Shown: positions 46,189 to 55,548 of the stretch, piece after piece
Layout: each line of letters opens with the position of its first letter
Numbering within the stretch: the first letter of the stretch is position 1
Assembly (NCBI RefSeq): GCF_017921835.1
Contig: NZ_JAGEMN010000001.1
Coordinates: 1,791,874 to 1,855,873 of the forward strand
Direction: 5' to 3'
Length of the DNA: 64,000 nt
Origin: Sporosarcina sp. 6E9
GTDB lineage: Bacteria > Bacillota > Bacilli > Bacillales_A > Planococcaceae
The notes under the pieces: model-generated
The model's input: only the letters and a program-made list of their open reading frames with translations
The model's database searches: none
What the model was told of the DNA's origin: nothing
Translations under genes and position numbers: made by a program

Positions 46189-46275
46189 TAGTTAATAATT
46201 TACTATAAATTTAATTATATCACCAGGCAAATCGTTTGTCTATTCGAATTTTCCTATTAGTACTTGTTTTCAATC
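46189..46275 (-). promoter_or_regulatory. Promoter and operator of lplA-like gene 1
   Basis: On the minus strand TAGACA (46237-46242), 17 bases, TATAAT (46214-46219). Eight bases later is the inverted repeat TAGTAAATTATTAACTA (46189-46205). Further upstream TATTAGTACTT (about 46255-46265) recurs at the third paralogue. Same layout as at 52316-52370 and 54378-54432. Confidence 0.8.
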
Positions 46276-46482
46276 TGGCATAACCGGGCCGTTCTCAAGT
46301 AAGTGAAATTCATAATATAATACGAAAAGGATTGATTTCTTTGTTGATTACCTCTCCCAGCCTGAGCGAGCATAATATCATGAAGTTGACGCTATTAGTT
46401 ATTAGAAAAAAGAACCCCTTAATTAGCCCTCACTAAATGACTAAAAAAGAGATTCTTCCAGTATAAATTCATCGAGTTACTT
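46276..46482. other. Intergenic stretch after the GH35 gene
   Basis: I see no gene and no clear terminator; only a GGGC/GGGG-rich patch with weak pairing near 46410-46430. Confidence 0.3.
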
Positions 46483-48231
46483 TCACCCTAATTTATGCGT
46501 ATCGATTAATGCGAGTTCTTCATTACTTGTTCCGTGGAGTTCGAAGACAATAATTTCATTTTCACCTTTTTTCAGTAGTGGGCCTGGTAAATACAATGTT
46601 TCTTGGGGCCCTTTCTCCCAATACCTACCAAGATTGAACCCATTAACCGTTACAAAGCCTTTGGTCCACCCCGGAAGTTCAACAAATGTATCTCCTATTT
46701 CCTCTACAGTAAAGTTACCTCGATAAAAAGTTGGTGCTGGTGCAGTTTCCGAAGCGACATCTTCGTTAAATGACAATTGCTGAAGATTGTTCATTGTTAA
46801 TGGGTACATTGTCCAATCATGTAAAAATTGGTATGCAAAACGAACTCCTTCTGTAATCCCTTTAGGATCATTCATACGAGGGCCATAATTAATGCGCCCC
46901 ATATTTTCAACTAAAATATCAATTTGCGCGCCTTCTTTCGGTATCTCAAAAGATATCTTTTGATCATCCCATCGATCAATGACGCCTTTGTATTCTTGAT
47001 TTACGAAGACAAGAGCACGATCGCGAACTTTTTGAATTGATAACGGCGCTTCTTTATGCGGTCCCTTTAAAAAGGTACGGTACAAAGTAAATCCATAATC
47101 TTGTCCAAGCTTCTCCATCGTCGTTGGATTCGCTCTTTGATCTGGTTTACTAATACTATCCAAAGCTTCAAATAGATTGATAGATGAATCCATTTTCACT
47201 TTCCCGTAATCCATTTTTGGAATTGGTTCAGGTAATACTAATTCTCCTATATCCTTGAATTCTGAAATAACTTTTCTCACTGCATGGAATTTAGGTGTAA
47301 TATCACCTGTTTCGCTAATTGGACAATCATAATCATAGCTTGTTACTGTTGGTTGGTATTCTTCACCAAAGTTCGCTCCGTTATAAAATCCAAAGTTCGT
47401 CCCACCATGGAACATATAAAAGTTAACGGAAGCACCATAATTAAGCATTTCTCTAAGTGTAGCTGCAGTGTCGTCCGTATTACGTTTATGATGTTCTTCA
47501 CCCCAATGATCAAACCAGCCATTCCAAAATTCCATACACATACTTGGCGTATTAGGAAAATGACTTTGTAATAAATCAAACGACTCAGTCGGCCTTGAAC
47601 CGAAATTGACAGTAGCTAATACATTTTCTACTGAACCACCTTGGAGCATTAAATCCGTTGGACCATCCGAAGTAAATAATAAAACATCTATTCCTCTGGA
47701 TATCATGCCATCTTTAATGTAATTTAAGTACTTTTTATCGTTACCATAACTTCCATATTCGTTTTCAATTTGCATTGCAATAATCGGACCACCATTTGTT
47801 TGTAATAATGGCTTGAATTTCCCCAATAAAACATCAAAATAACGATCCACTTTTTCTAAGAAAGGTTCATAATATGATCGAATTCGCATATTACTATCGG
47901 CGAGTAACCATGATGGTAATCCTCCGAATTCCCACTCAGCACATATGTAAGGACTTGGACGAATAATTACATGTAAGCCTACTTCACCAGCAATCTTGAT
48001 GAACTCCTCTATGTTGGCAATTCCATCAAAGTTATATTCACCTTCTTTTGGCTCATGTAAATTCCAAGGAACATAGGTTTCTACACAGTTGAATCCGCAT
48101 GCTTTTAATTTTAGTAATCTGTCTTCCCAATATTCAGGGACAACTCTAAAATAATGAATAGCTCCTGAAATAAGTTGAATAGGTTCATCATTAAGTATAA
48201 ATTGACTTCCTTGTACGTTTAACTTTGACAA
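46483..48231 (-). CDS. Beta-galactosidase (GH35)
   Basis: 582 residues. GAIHYFRVVPEYWEDRL and GGLPSWLL are GH35 signatures. Glu158 in QIENEYGSYG is the acid/base and Glu234 in MCMEFWNGWFDHWG the nucleophile. The C-terminal third forms beta-sandwich domains ending in a typical NGFNLGRYW jelly roll. No signal peptide. TTG start directly after the upstream stop, with AAAGGGG inside the end of that gene, so translation is coupled. Confidence 0.94.
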   Translation of the reverse strand: MSKLNVQGSQFILNDEPIQLISGAIHYFRVVPEYWEDRLLKLKACGFNCVETYVPWNLHEPKEGEYNFDGIANIEEFIKIAGEVGLHVIIRPSPYICAEWEFGGLPSWLLADSNMRIRSYYEPFLEKVDRYFDVLLGKFKPLLQTNGGPIIAMQIENEYGSYGNDKKYLNYIKDGMISRGIDVLLFTSDGPTDLMLQGGSVENVLATVNFGSRPTESFDLLQSHFPNTPSMCMEFWNGWFDHWGEEHHKRNTDDTAATLREMLNYGASVNFYMFHGGTNFGFYNGANFGEEYQPTVTSYDYDCPISETGDITPKFHAVRKVISEFKDIGELVLPEPIPKMDYGKVKMDSSINLFEALDSISKPDQRANPTTMEKLGQDYGFTLYRTFLKGPHKEAPLSIQKVRDRALVFVNQEYKGVIDRWDDQKISFEIPKEGAQIDILVENMGRINYGPRMNDPKGITEGVRFAYQFLHDWTMYPLTMNNLQQLSFNEDVASETAPAPTFYRGNFTVEEIGDTFVELPGWTKGFVTVNGFNLGRYWEKGPQETLYLPGPLLKKGENEIIVFELHGTSNEELALIDTHKLG

Positions 48232-49500
48232 TTATAACAGCCCCTTTGCAAATCGATCATAATAGGCATCCAAATCAATCGAATTCCCTTTGTTTAACCT
48301 TGACTCCTCAGCAGCAAATGCCATTAAGTGACTTCGTAAGGATACAGAAGCAGAAGACAAGCTCTCAGATTGTCCTTCATCCTCAATATCATTTAGGAAG
48401 GAACGAACAATACCATTATCACCGCCACCATGTCCTCCGACTGGATTATCAAACTTAATAATCGTTTCATGTTTTGTTAAGAAATCATAAATTGAAATAC
48501 TGTTCTCTTCCATATTCCCTCTTATTTCACCTTTGGTGCCCATGATTTGTACCATGCGTGTTTGCTCACGTGTAAATCCACACATGCTAAACGTCGCCGT
48601 TGCACCATCTTCAAACTCCATATTTACAACTTGATGATCTACAACATTATTATCAGATTGATACACACATTTACCATAGTCTGTTTCATTAAGTCCCTTG
48701 ATAATACCTTCGTTCGTATGATCTTCTGTGAATTTCTTTGCCCAACCTCTACCATCACCTAAATAATAGCGGCCAGCGTGATAAGGGCATTCTTGCGCAA
48801 CAGGACACCCATCTAAACATCTTTTCGGTGCACCTTCGGGTTTATTTTCCTCTCTAAAATGCATTAGAGAGCCATATGAGCTCACTCGTTCACATTTTTT
48901 ATCTAATACATAACTAATGATATCCATGTCATGACATGACTTTTGTAAAATCATTGGACTTGATTTTTCTTTATTACCCCAATTCCCTCTAACAAAGCTA
49001 TGAGACATATGCATAAACTCTACATTCTCGTTTAATTGAAGGGATGCTACTTGTCCAATCTTCCCCTCTGAAATAATTTGTCTAATCGTTGACCAAAATT
49101 GTGTATAGCGAAGAACATGACAAATTGTTAGTTGACGATTGTGCTTCTTTGCCGCTCGTTCCATTTCGATACATTCCATCGGATCTGGAGACATTGGTTT
49201 CTCTAATAGAACGTGGTAGCCTAATTCAAGCGCTTTCAATGTTGGCGAATAATGCTCTCTATCAAGCGTACAAATAATAGCAATATCAGCTAATTTTTCA
49301 CCTGACAGTATATCTTCCCAATATTCAAAACACGCTTTCTCATTAAGTTTGTGATCTTCTTTTAGTCTATTTCTTCTCTCGATTATTGGTTCTGCTACTC
49401 CAACAATTTTCAACTCATGCGGGTATTCTATAGCATAAGGAGCATAGGCTCTAGCACCACGGTCCCCGCCTCCAATGAGTATAGCTGTTTTTGGCTTCAA
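48232..49500 (-). CDS. Gfo/Idh/MocA oxidoreductase with cysteine cluster
   Basis: 422 residues, longer than usual. Nucleotide loop ILIGGGDRGARAY, catalytic Lys in LLEKPMSP (about 100). An insertion at about 228-250 contains C-x3-C-x5-C (CLDGCPVAQECPYHAGRYY), which could bind metal. TTG start overlapping the ROK stop by four bases. It probably acts on a sugar ring of the imported glycan, for example by C3 oxidation; that is inference. Confidence 0.85.
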   Translation of the reverse strand: MKPKTAILIGGGDRGARAYAPYAIEYPHELKIVGVAEPIIERRNRLKEDHKLNEKACFEYWEDILSGEKLADIAIICTLDREHYSPTLKALELGYHVLLEKPMSPDPMECIEMERAAKKHNRQLTICHVLRYTQFWSTIRQIISEGKIGQVASLQLNENVEFMHMSHSFVRGNWGNKEKSSPMILQKSCHDMDIISYVLDKKCERVSSYGSLMHFREENKPEGAPKRCLDGCPVAQECPYHAGRYYLGDGRGWAKKFTEDHTNEGIIKGLNETDYGKCVYQSDNNVVDHQVVNMEFEDGATATFSMCGFTREQTRMVQIMGTKGEIRGNMEENSISIYDFLTKHETIIKFDNPVGGHGGGDNGIVRSFLNDIEDEGQSESLSSASVSLRSHLMAFAAEESRLNKGNSIDLDAYYDRFAKGLL

Positions 49501-50432
49501 AACTTTTCCTCCCTTATTTCCAATTGATTCTTACCGATAATTCCTGCACCAATAATGCCTGAATCACCTTTAAAATGACTTGTATGTATTCTTTCTAATA
49601 CTAATCTTTGTTCGGGTATTAAATACTTAGCTAACTCCTCTTTTACTAAATCTATAAAAAAAGAATTATTATTAACAACTCCACCACCAAATACTATTTT
49701 GTTAGGATCTAATAAACAGACAACTGAATAGATTCCATATGCCAATGGTTTGACGATATCATTCATCAAGTTTCTAGCTATGTCATTTCCATTTTGGTAG
49801 GACATAAAAAAATCTTTCGTTGTCATTTCAGCTTTATTAAAATATTTCCGCGCGAGTTTTTGAATGGCCAATCCTGATGCAGTTTCTTCTAAACTCTCAA
49901 ACTTACTTGAATCAGCCAACGGTAACACAGGGAACAATCCAAGTTCTCCAGCAAATCCAGCTCCTCTTAAAAATGAACCATTGTGAATAATCGAGCAAGA
50001 AATCCCTGTACTGATAGTAATATAGACAAATGTTTCATCAATATTCTCTCCGGCGATTTTCCACTCAGCTAATGTAGCCAAATATACATCATTATCTAAA
50101 CTAATATTTTCAATACGATAGTGTTCCCGTAATCGATCTATTACAGGAAAACTTCTCCACGGTAAATTATTCTGAAAAACAGCAATTCCATTCTTACGAT
50201 CAACTTTTCCTGGAACGCCAACACCCATGCCCACTATTTCTGTTAAAGGAATTTTAGTTTCCTCAAGTAGAATATCTATGCAACTAGTAACTTGGGTAAA
50301 CATTTTCTCTCGATTTGAAGTATCACTTTCAACTTCAGTTCGAAAAACAATATGTTCCCACTGATCAAGTATTACTGAAGCAATTTTTGTTCCTCCAATA
50401 TCAACACCAATTACATACCCCACGTCCTTCAC
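49497..50432 (-). CDS. ROK-family sugar kinase without the zinc motif
   Basis: 311 residues. The phosphate loop GVDIGGTKIASV and catalytic Asp in LDNDVYLA (about 115) are present. There is no N-terminal helix-turn-helix, so it is a kinase, not a repressor. The usual GxxGH...CxCGxxGC zinc site is absent: the protein reads GELGLFPVLPLADSSKF there, with no cysteines. Altered substrate range is likely. GTG start with a close AAGGA; start somewhat uncertain. Confidence 0.82.
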   Translation of the reverse strand: MKDVGYVIGVDIGGTKIASVILDQWEHIVFRTEVESDTSNREKMFTQVTSCIDILLEETKIPLTEIVGMGVGVPGKVDRKNGIAVFQNNLPWRSFPVIDRLREHYRIENISLDNDVYLATLAEWKIAGENIDETFVYITISTGISCSIIHNGSFLRGAGFAGELGLFPVLPLADSSKFESLEETASGLAIQKLARKYFNKAEMTTKDFFMSYQNGNDIARNLMNDIVKPLAYGIYSVVCLLDPNKIVFGGGVVNNNSFFIDLVKEELAKYLIPEQRLVLERIHTSHFKGDSGIIGAGIIGKNQLEIREEKF

Positions 50433-50467
50433 CTACAATTCCCTATACTTTTTATTTGTAAAAAGTA

Positions 50468-50493
50468 TGAGAGAGCAATTGAACACCCTCTCA
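50468..50493 (-). terminator. Hairpin between lplA-like gene 2 and the ROK gene
   Basis: TGAGAG...CTCTCA with a 13-base loop, then TACTTTTT on the minus strand. Likely partial terminator inside the operon. Confidence 0.6.
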
Positions 50494-50507
50494 CTTCAAT
50501 ACACTAC

Positions 50508-52127
50508 TTACTTATCACCTTCATAACGCTTCATTGCATCTGTTTTGATCATCATATACTCTTCCAACCCGATATTCTCAATTGTTTTCACGTATTCATC
50601 CCACTTAGAAAACGGAACTTCTCCAGCGATAAACTTATCAGTCATTTCTGTTACATATTTCTCAATGTCCCCACCTAGCCCAACTAATGTTTTTGTTTCT
50701 TCATTAGTATATTTAAACGGTGCCCATGGGGATTCAACTAAGTTTGGAATTAACTTTTCGGCAGCTTCCAAATCTGCTGGTGAATTTGCTGGTCCTTTAA
50801 AGTATTTACGATGTGTTATGGACGGGAAACCTCCACCTGGATAGGTTAAATACTTTGCAACTTCCTGTTCATAAGTTAAACCATCTGCACTATTTATAAT
50901 ATGATCCATATAGACTAATTCACCATCCGCATTTTCTTCAAAAGTTTCTCCTTCAACCCCCATGAAGAATAATTTCATACCTTCATCACCATAGAAATAG
51001 TCTATCCATCTAACAGTTGCTTCTGGATTTTTGTTAGCATTCGTAATAACGAATGCACCAGGAATTACAACAGTTGGCATTAGAGAGTTAAATTGTTTGT
51101 CACCATTTGGACCTTCTAAAGCTGGCATCCCTGTATACACACTAGCTTTTTCGCCAAATATATCAATTGGGTTATACCATACAGTACTGCCATATTTCGA
51201 TTCTGATCCGTTTGCAAGGTATTGTTCCGTTGTAGTAGTAAAAATACTCTGTTCTATTAAACCTTCACTATATAATTTATTGATATACTCCAACATTTGT
51301 TTGTACTCATTTGTAATAGGGAAGAAACGTAACTCACCTGATTTAGGATCAATATCTACGTTCAAATTGGATGTACCTTTATTCGATAAACCAAACGCCC
51401 CTTGCAAGTAATTTATTAATGTACCTAAGCTTGGAGCACCGTATGGGATTTCATCTGCTTTTCCGTTTCCATTGGGATCTCCATCTTTAACCGCTTTCAA
51501 ATATTGATAAAAATCTTCCAGTGTTTCAGGCATATCCATACCAAGAGCATCTAGCCATTCTTCATTAATCCGTGGTTTAGGTCCCATACGATATGAATAG
51601 AATTCTGGCTCAGCCATCAAAGGAAAAGAATAGATATTTCCATCCGGAAAAGTTAGCGCTTGTTTCACGTCCGGGTTTTCTTCTAAAATCTTATTAAAAT
51701 TTGGTGCATATTCTTCTATTAAATCATTTAAAGGGACGAAGATTCCTTGCTCACCATATTTTAATATGTCTGCTGTTGGCATTCCCGTATTGTGGAAAGC
51801 ATCGGGTAAATTACCGCCTGCTAGTGCTAGATTTCTTTTCTCTGCGAGTGAGGCATGAGGAACTTGCTCCCACTTAACATTAATATTAGTCATTTCTTTA
51901 TACTTATTGAAAATCATTACATCGTTCCAGTTATCAGCAGTTGCAGGCGCTTTTCCAGCAAAGAAATTTAAAGTAATTTCTTCTTTAACAATTGGCATTT
52001 CTGTATCCGTTAAATTTTCTAATGCCTTCTCATTCCCTACTGCACTGTTCTTTTTATCATCATTTGCACAAGCTGCAAGGAACAACAATGTTAACATCAT
52101 TAAAATAAATATTTTTTTCTTCATCAT
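50508..52127 (-). CDS. LplA-like sugar-binding lipoprotein 2
   Basis: 539 residues. Lipobox LLFLAAC with Cys20. Most of the mature sequence matches paralogue 3 (52541-54157), for example ITLNFFAGKAPATADNWNDV and GDPNGNGKADEIP. The two look like a tandem duplication with 413 bases between them. GGAGGT precedes the ATG. Its own promoter is at 52316-52370. Confidence 0.93.
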   Translation of the reverse strand: MMKKKIFILMMLTLLFLAACANDDKKNSAVGNEKALENLTDTEMPIVKEEITLNFFAGKAPATADNWNDVMIFNKYKEMTNINVKWEQVPHASLAEKRNLALAGGNLPDAFHNTGMPTADILKYGEQGIFVPLNDLIEEYAPNFNKILEENPDVKQALTFPDGNIYSFPLMAEPEFYSYRMGPKPRINEEWLDALGMDMPETLEDFYQYLKAVKDGDPNGNGKADEIPYGAPSLGTLINYLQGAFGLSNKGTSNLNVDIDPKSGELRFFPITNEYKQMLEYINKLYSEGLIEQSIFTTTTEQYLANGSESKYGSTVWYNPIDIFGEKASVYTGMPALEGPNGDKQFNSLMPTVVIPGAFVITNANKNPEATVRWIDYFYGDEGMKLFFMGVEGETFEENADGELVYMDHIINSADGLTYEQEVAKYLTYPGGGFPSITHRKYFKGPANSPADLEAAEKLIPNLVESPWAPFKYTNEETKTLVGLGGDIEKYVTEMTDKFIAGEVPFSKWDEYVKTIENIGLEEYMMIKTDAMKRYEGDK

Positions 52128-52315
52128 CTATATACCTCCTCATTTTTTATTACCTGAAAGTTCCACTATTTCTATTTTAAAAATTTAAATCAGTTTCTTT
52201 CATCTTTGCCCCCTTTAATTTTTCGATATCAAGGCTATTGGGATTATTAAAAACAAATAATTAAACATTGAACTTTAATAATATTACTTCTAAAACAAAT
52301 TTAAGTAAATATTAA

Positions 52316-52370
52316 TAGTAAATGTTTTACTAACCACTTTTAATATATCACTTCTTAACTTCTGTGTCTA
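52316..52370 (-). promoter_or_regulatory. Promoter and operator of lplA-like gene 2
   Basis: TAGACA (52365-52370), 17 bases, TATATT (52342-52347). Nine bases later TAGTAAA and TTTACTA form a perfect inverted repeat around three bases (52316-52332). Elsewhere in 52128-52540 I see only AT-rich leader sequence and the terminator below. Confidence 0.82.
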
Positions 52371-52492
52371 TCTAAATATTGTAAAAGGATAGATTAAAGG
52401 GAATTGTCTGTTATGATTCATTAGCACTCCCTTAAGAGGTAATAATACAGCCACTCACTAATATTCTCGTTCGATTCATTTAATACAAGAAA

Positions 52493-52537
52493 AATAATAA
52501 GAGTGAGTACTTGAAGCACCCACTCTTATTACTTTAT
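52493..52537 (-). terminator. Terminator after lplA-like gene 3
   Basis: AATAAGAGTGGGT and a near-complement ending CACTCTTATT pair over a CTTCAAG loop, followed on the minus strand by ATTTTTC. Confidence 0.88.
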
Positions 52538-52540
52538 TTC

Positions 52541-54157
52541 TTATTTATCATTCTCATAGCGTTCATATGCAGCTCTTTTAATATCCATATATTTCTCCAA
52601 GCCGATATTTTCAAGGGTCTTTAAATACTCATCCCATTTAGAGAATGGTACATCACCAGCGATAAACTTGTCAGTCATTTCTGTTACATATTTTTCAACG
52701 TCTGCTCCAACCCCAGCCAAAGTTTTTGTTTCCTCATTTGTATACTTGAATGGAGCCCACGGTGATTCAACTAGATCTGGTGCTAACCTTTCAGCTGCTT
52801 CTAAATCTTGAGGTGAATTCTCGGTACCTTTAAAATATTTTCGAGTTGTAATTGTTGGGAATCCGCCTCCTGGGAATGTTAAATATTTTGCAAGTTCTTG
52901 CTCATAGGTTAAACCATCAGCACTATTCATAATATGATCCATATAAACTAGTTCACCATCTTCGTTTTTCTCATATGTTTCACCCTCAAATCCCATAAAG
53001 AACATCTTCATCCCGTCATCACCATAAAAATAATCAATCCATCTAACCGTAGCTTCTGGATGTTTATTTGCATTTGTTATGACGAATGCACCTGGATTCA
53101 ACACTGGTGGCATTAGTGAATTAAATTGTTTATGACCATTCGGTCCTTCCAAAACCGGCATTCCAGTGTAGACAATTGCCGAATCACCAAAGATTTCTAC
53201 AGGGCTATACCAAACCGTACTACCGTATTTCGTTTCAGAGCCATTAGCATGGTATTGTTCCATTGTAGATGTAAATATACTTTGTTCGATTAACCCTTCG
53301 CTATATAATTTATTAACATATTGCAGGAGTTCTTTGTATTCATCTGTTTTTTGAAAAAATCGCAATTCCCCAGTTTCAGGATCTAAATCTACATTTCTAT
53401 TAGAATTTCCCTTATTCGCTAATCCAAATGATCCTTGTAGATAGTTGACTAACATTCCTATTGATGGAGCACCAAAAGGTATTTCATCCGCTTGTCCATT
53501 TCCATTTGGATCACCTTCTTTAACCGCTTTCAAATATTGATAAAAGTCTTCAGTTGTTTCTGGCATATCAATACCGAGTACTTCTAACCACTCTTCATTG
53601 ATACGTGGTTTTGGTCCCATTCGATAAGATGTGAATTCTGGTTCTGCCATCTGTGGAAATGAATAAATATTGCCATCCGGAAATGTTAAGGCTTGTTTAA
53701 CATCCGGATTTTCATCAAGAATCTTTTTTAAATTCGGTGCATATTTGTCTATTAAATCATTCAATGGAATGAAAGTTCCTTGCTCTCCGTATTTTAATAT
53801 ATCTGCTGTGGGTATTGATGCGCTATGGAAAGCATCAGGTAAATTTCCACTTGCTAGTGCAAGATTTCTTTTTTCTGGTAGTGAAGCATGCGGCACCTGA
53901 TCCCACTTAATATTAATATTGGTCATTTCTTTATACTTATTGAAAAGCATTACATCATTCCAGTTATCAGCAGTTGCAGGTGCTTTTCCAGCAAAAAAGT
54001 TCAAAGTAATTTCTTCATCTACTATCGGCATGCCAGTTTCTTTCAAAATTTCGGGCGGTTCGGTGTTTGTTCCAGCTTCATTTTTATTATCGGGATTTGT
54101 ACATGCAACTAGTAACATTAAACTTAAAGCCAATATAACAATTAACTTTTTTCTCAC
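52541..54157 (-). CDS. LplA-like sugar-binding lipoprotein 3
   Basis: 538 residues from a GTG (GGAGGG upstream). Lipobox LMLLVAC with Cys19. Close paralogue of gene 2. It has its own promoter and a strong terminator, so it can be made as a single-gene message. Two near-identical binding proteins next to one permease pair suggest different but related oligosaccharide ligands. Confidence 0.93.
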   Translation of the reverse strand: MRKKLIVILALSLMLLVACTNPDNKNEAGTNTEPPEILKETGMPIVDEEITLNFFAGKAPATADNWNDVMLFNKYKEMTNINIKWDQVPHASLPEKRNLALASGNLPDAFHSASIPTADILKYGEQGTFIPLNDLIDKYAPNLKKILDENPDVKQALTFPDGNIYSFPQMAEPEFTSYRMGPKPRINEEWLEVLGIDMPETTEDFYQYLKAVKEGDPNGNGQADEIPFGAPSIGMLVNYLQGSFGLANKGNSNRNVDLDPETGELRFFQKTDEYKELLQYVNKLYSEGLIEQSIFTSTMEQYHANGSETKYGSTVWYSPVEIFGDSAIVYTGMPVLEGPNGHKQFNSLMPPVLNPGAFVITNANKHPEATVRWIDYFYGDDGMKMFFMGFEGETYEKNEDGELVYMDHIMNSADGLTYEQELAKYLTFPGGGFPTITTRKYFKGTENSPQDLEAAERLAPDLVESPWAPFKYTNEETKTLAGVGADVEKYVTEMTDKFIAGDVPFSKWDEYLKTLENIGLEKYMDIKRAAYERYENDK

Positions 54158-54377
54158 TTTGTTTACCCTCCATGTTTATATGTATTTTTATTGTAATCAA
54201 CTTAACAATCATTATTAATTAAAGCATTGCAGGTTTATGTTCATTAACACTTCTAAATTTCTTCTAATTAACCATTTATCCCCCCCGTTAAAATCAAGTT
54301 AATTGAATCCGCCTACATTAGAATAATTGGTGATAATAACTATTAAACACCCTAGTAAAAACTTTACCGAATACTGT

Positions 54378-54465
54378 TAGTTAAGATTTTACTAATAGTT
54401 TTAAATATACCACCAACTTGTAAGCTTGTCTATATAGTTTTATTGAAATATTAGTACTTTTCAAT
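54378..54465 (-). promoter_or_regulatory. Promoter and operator of lplA-like gene 3
   Basis: TAGACA (54427-54432), 17 bases, TATATT (54404-54409). Nine bases later TAGTAAAATCTTAACTA (54378-54394) is the same inverted repeat with one mismatch. TATTAGTACTT (about 54449-54459) lies upstream as at gene 1. The rest of 54158-54554 is AT-rich leader plus the terminator below. Confidence 0.82.
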
Positions 54466-54495
54466 ACCATTGAAGCTATTAGGATTTTCAACATA

Positions 54496-54548
54496 AAAAA
54501 ACCTCAAATCAAGAATGCTTTAAACAACTGCATCTCAATTTAAGGTTT
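54496..54548 (-). terminator. Terminator after the FGE gene
   Basis: AAAACCT..AAATTGAGATGCA pairs imperfectly with TGCATTCTTGATTTGAGGTTTT, followed by TTTT on the minus strand. Confidence 0.75.
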
Positions 54549-54554
54549 TATAAA

Positions 54555-55508
54555 TCATTCCCTCACAACACAACGAAATCCGATATTCCCAGTCGAACTG
54601 TCAGGTGTATTTGAACTTCTTGCCGCTACTCGATAGCGATTGCAATAAGATTTATGGCATAGGTAAGAGCCACCTCTCATTGATTTCGTTTCTCCACTTT
54701 GAGGTCCTTGTGGATTATCAAGCCCACCCTTCTGATCTACACGTTTCGTAAACCAGTCCGAGCACCATTCCCACACATTTCCGGATACATTATAAAGTCC
54801 ATAATCATTCGGTTCGTACGTGTCTACTGGCGCTGTGCCAGCATACCCGTCTTCTATACGATTCGTTCGCGGAAATGACCCTTGCCAAATATTACATTGG
54901 TGATTCCCGTCAGGAGTTAGTTCATCTCCCCACGGATACATTTTTTGTGACAATCCCCCTCGGGCTGCATATTCCCATTCAGCTTCGGTCGGAAGACGCT
55001 TTCCACTCCATTGACAATAGGCTAATGCATCGTTCCAGGATACGTGCACTACAGGATGGTCCATTCGGCTACTAATATCAGATTCAGGTCCTTCTGGTCT
55101 CTTCCAATAAGCCCCTTCCACTACCGTCCACCAAGGTGTGCCAGCAACAGTTTGGGTAACTTTTTTAGCAGTAGAATCTGATAAAAAGCTATAAAATACA
55201 AATGACCAACCAAATTCTTCTGCTTCTGTTCGATAATTACTTGCTTCTATAAATTTTGCAAACTGAGCATTCGTAACTGCAAACTTATCTATGTAGAAGG
55301 GCTTTACTGAAACTTCACGTATTGGACCTTCCCCATCATCTGGAAAACCTACCGTATCATTGGTGCCCATCAGAAACTTTCCTCCAGGTAAATACACCAT
55401 ATTTTCCTTCGAAATTTCTTTCGGCGGTTCTATATTATGTTTTTTTACCGGATTCTCATTGGGTTGCCTGCTAGCCGAGCAACAGGATGTTTTTTTATAC
55501 TCTAACAA
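54555..55508 (-). CDS. Formylglycine-generating enzyme (sulfatase activator)
   Basis: 317 residues from a TTG. The whole FGE/SUMF1 fold is present: FLMGTNDTVGFPDDGEGP, VHVSWNDALAYCQWSGKRLPTEAEWEYAARGG and GNVWEWCSDWF. The catalytic pair is in RGGSYLCHKSYCNRYR (C-x4-C), which binds copper(I) in characterised FGEs. The CCSASR N-terminus is also typical. It oxidises the Cys of C-x-P-x-R in sulfatases with O2, so all three sulfatases here depend on it and the locus needs oxygen. It follows the 55549 sulfatase by 40 bases. Confidence 0.95.
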   Translation of the reverse strand: MLEYKKTSCCSASRQPNENPVKKHNIEPPKEISKENMVYLPGGKFLMGTNDTVGFPDDGEGPIREVSVKPFYIDKFAVTNAQFAKFIEASNYRTEAEEFGWSFVFYSFLSDSTAKKVTQTVAGTPWWTVVEGAYWKRPEGPESDISSRMDHPVVHVSWNDALAYCQWSGKRLPTEAEWEYAARGGLSQKMYPWGDELTPDGNHQCNIWQGSFPRTNRIEDGYAGTAPVDTYEPNDYGLYNVSGNVWEWCSDWFTKRVDQKGGLDNPQGPQSGETKSMRGGSYLCHKSYCNRYRVAARSSNTPDSSTGNIGFRCVVRE

Positions 55509-55548
55509 GATGACTTCACTACTTTCCTCATAACAATATTCATTTTAC

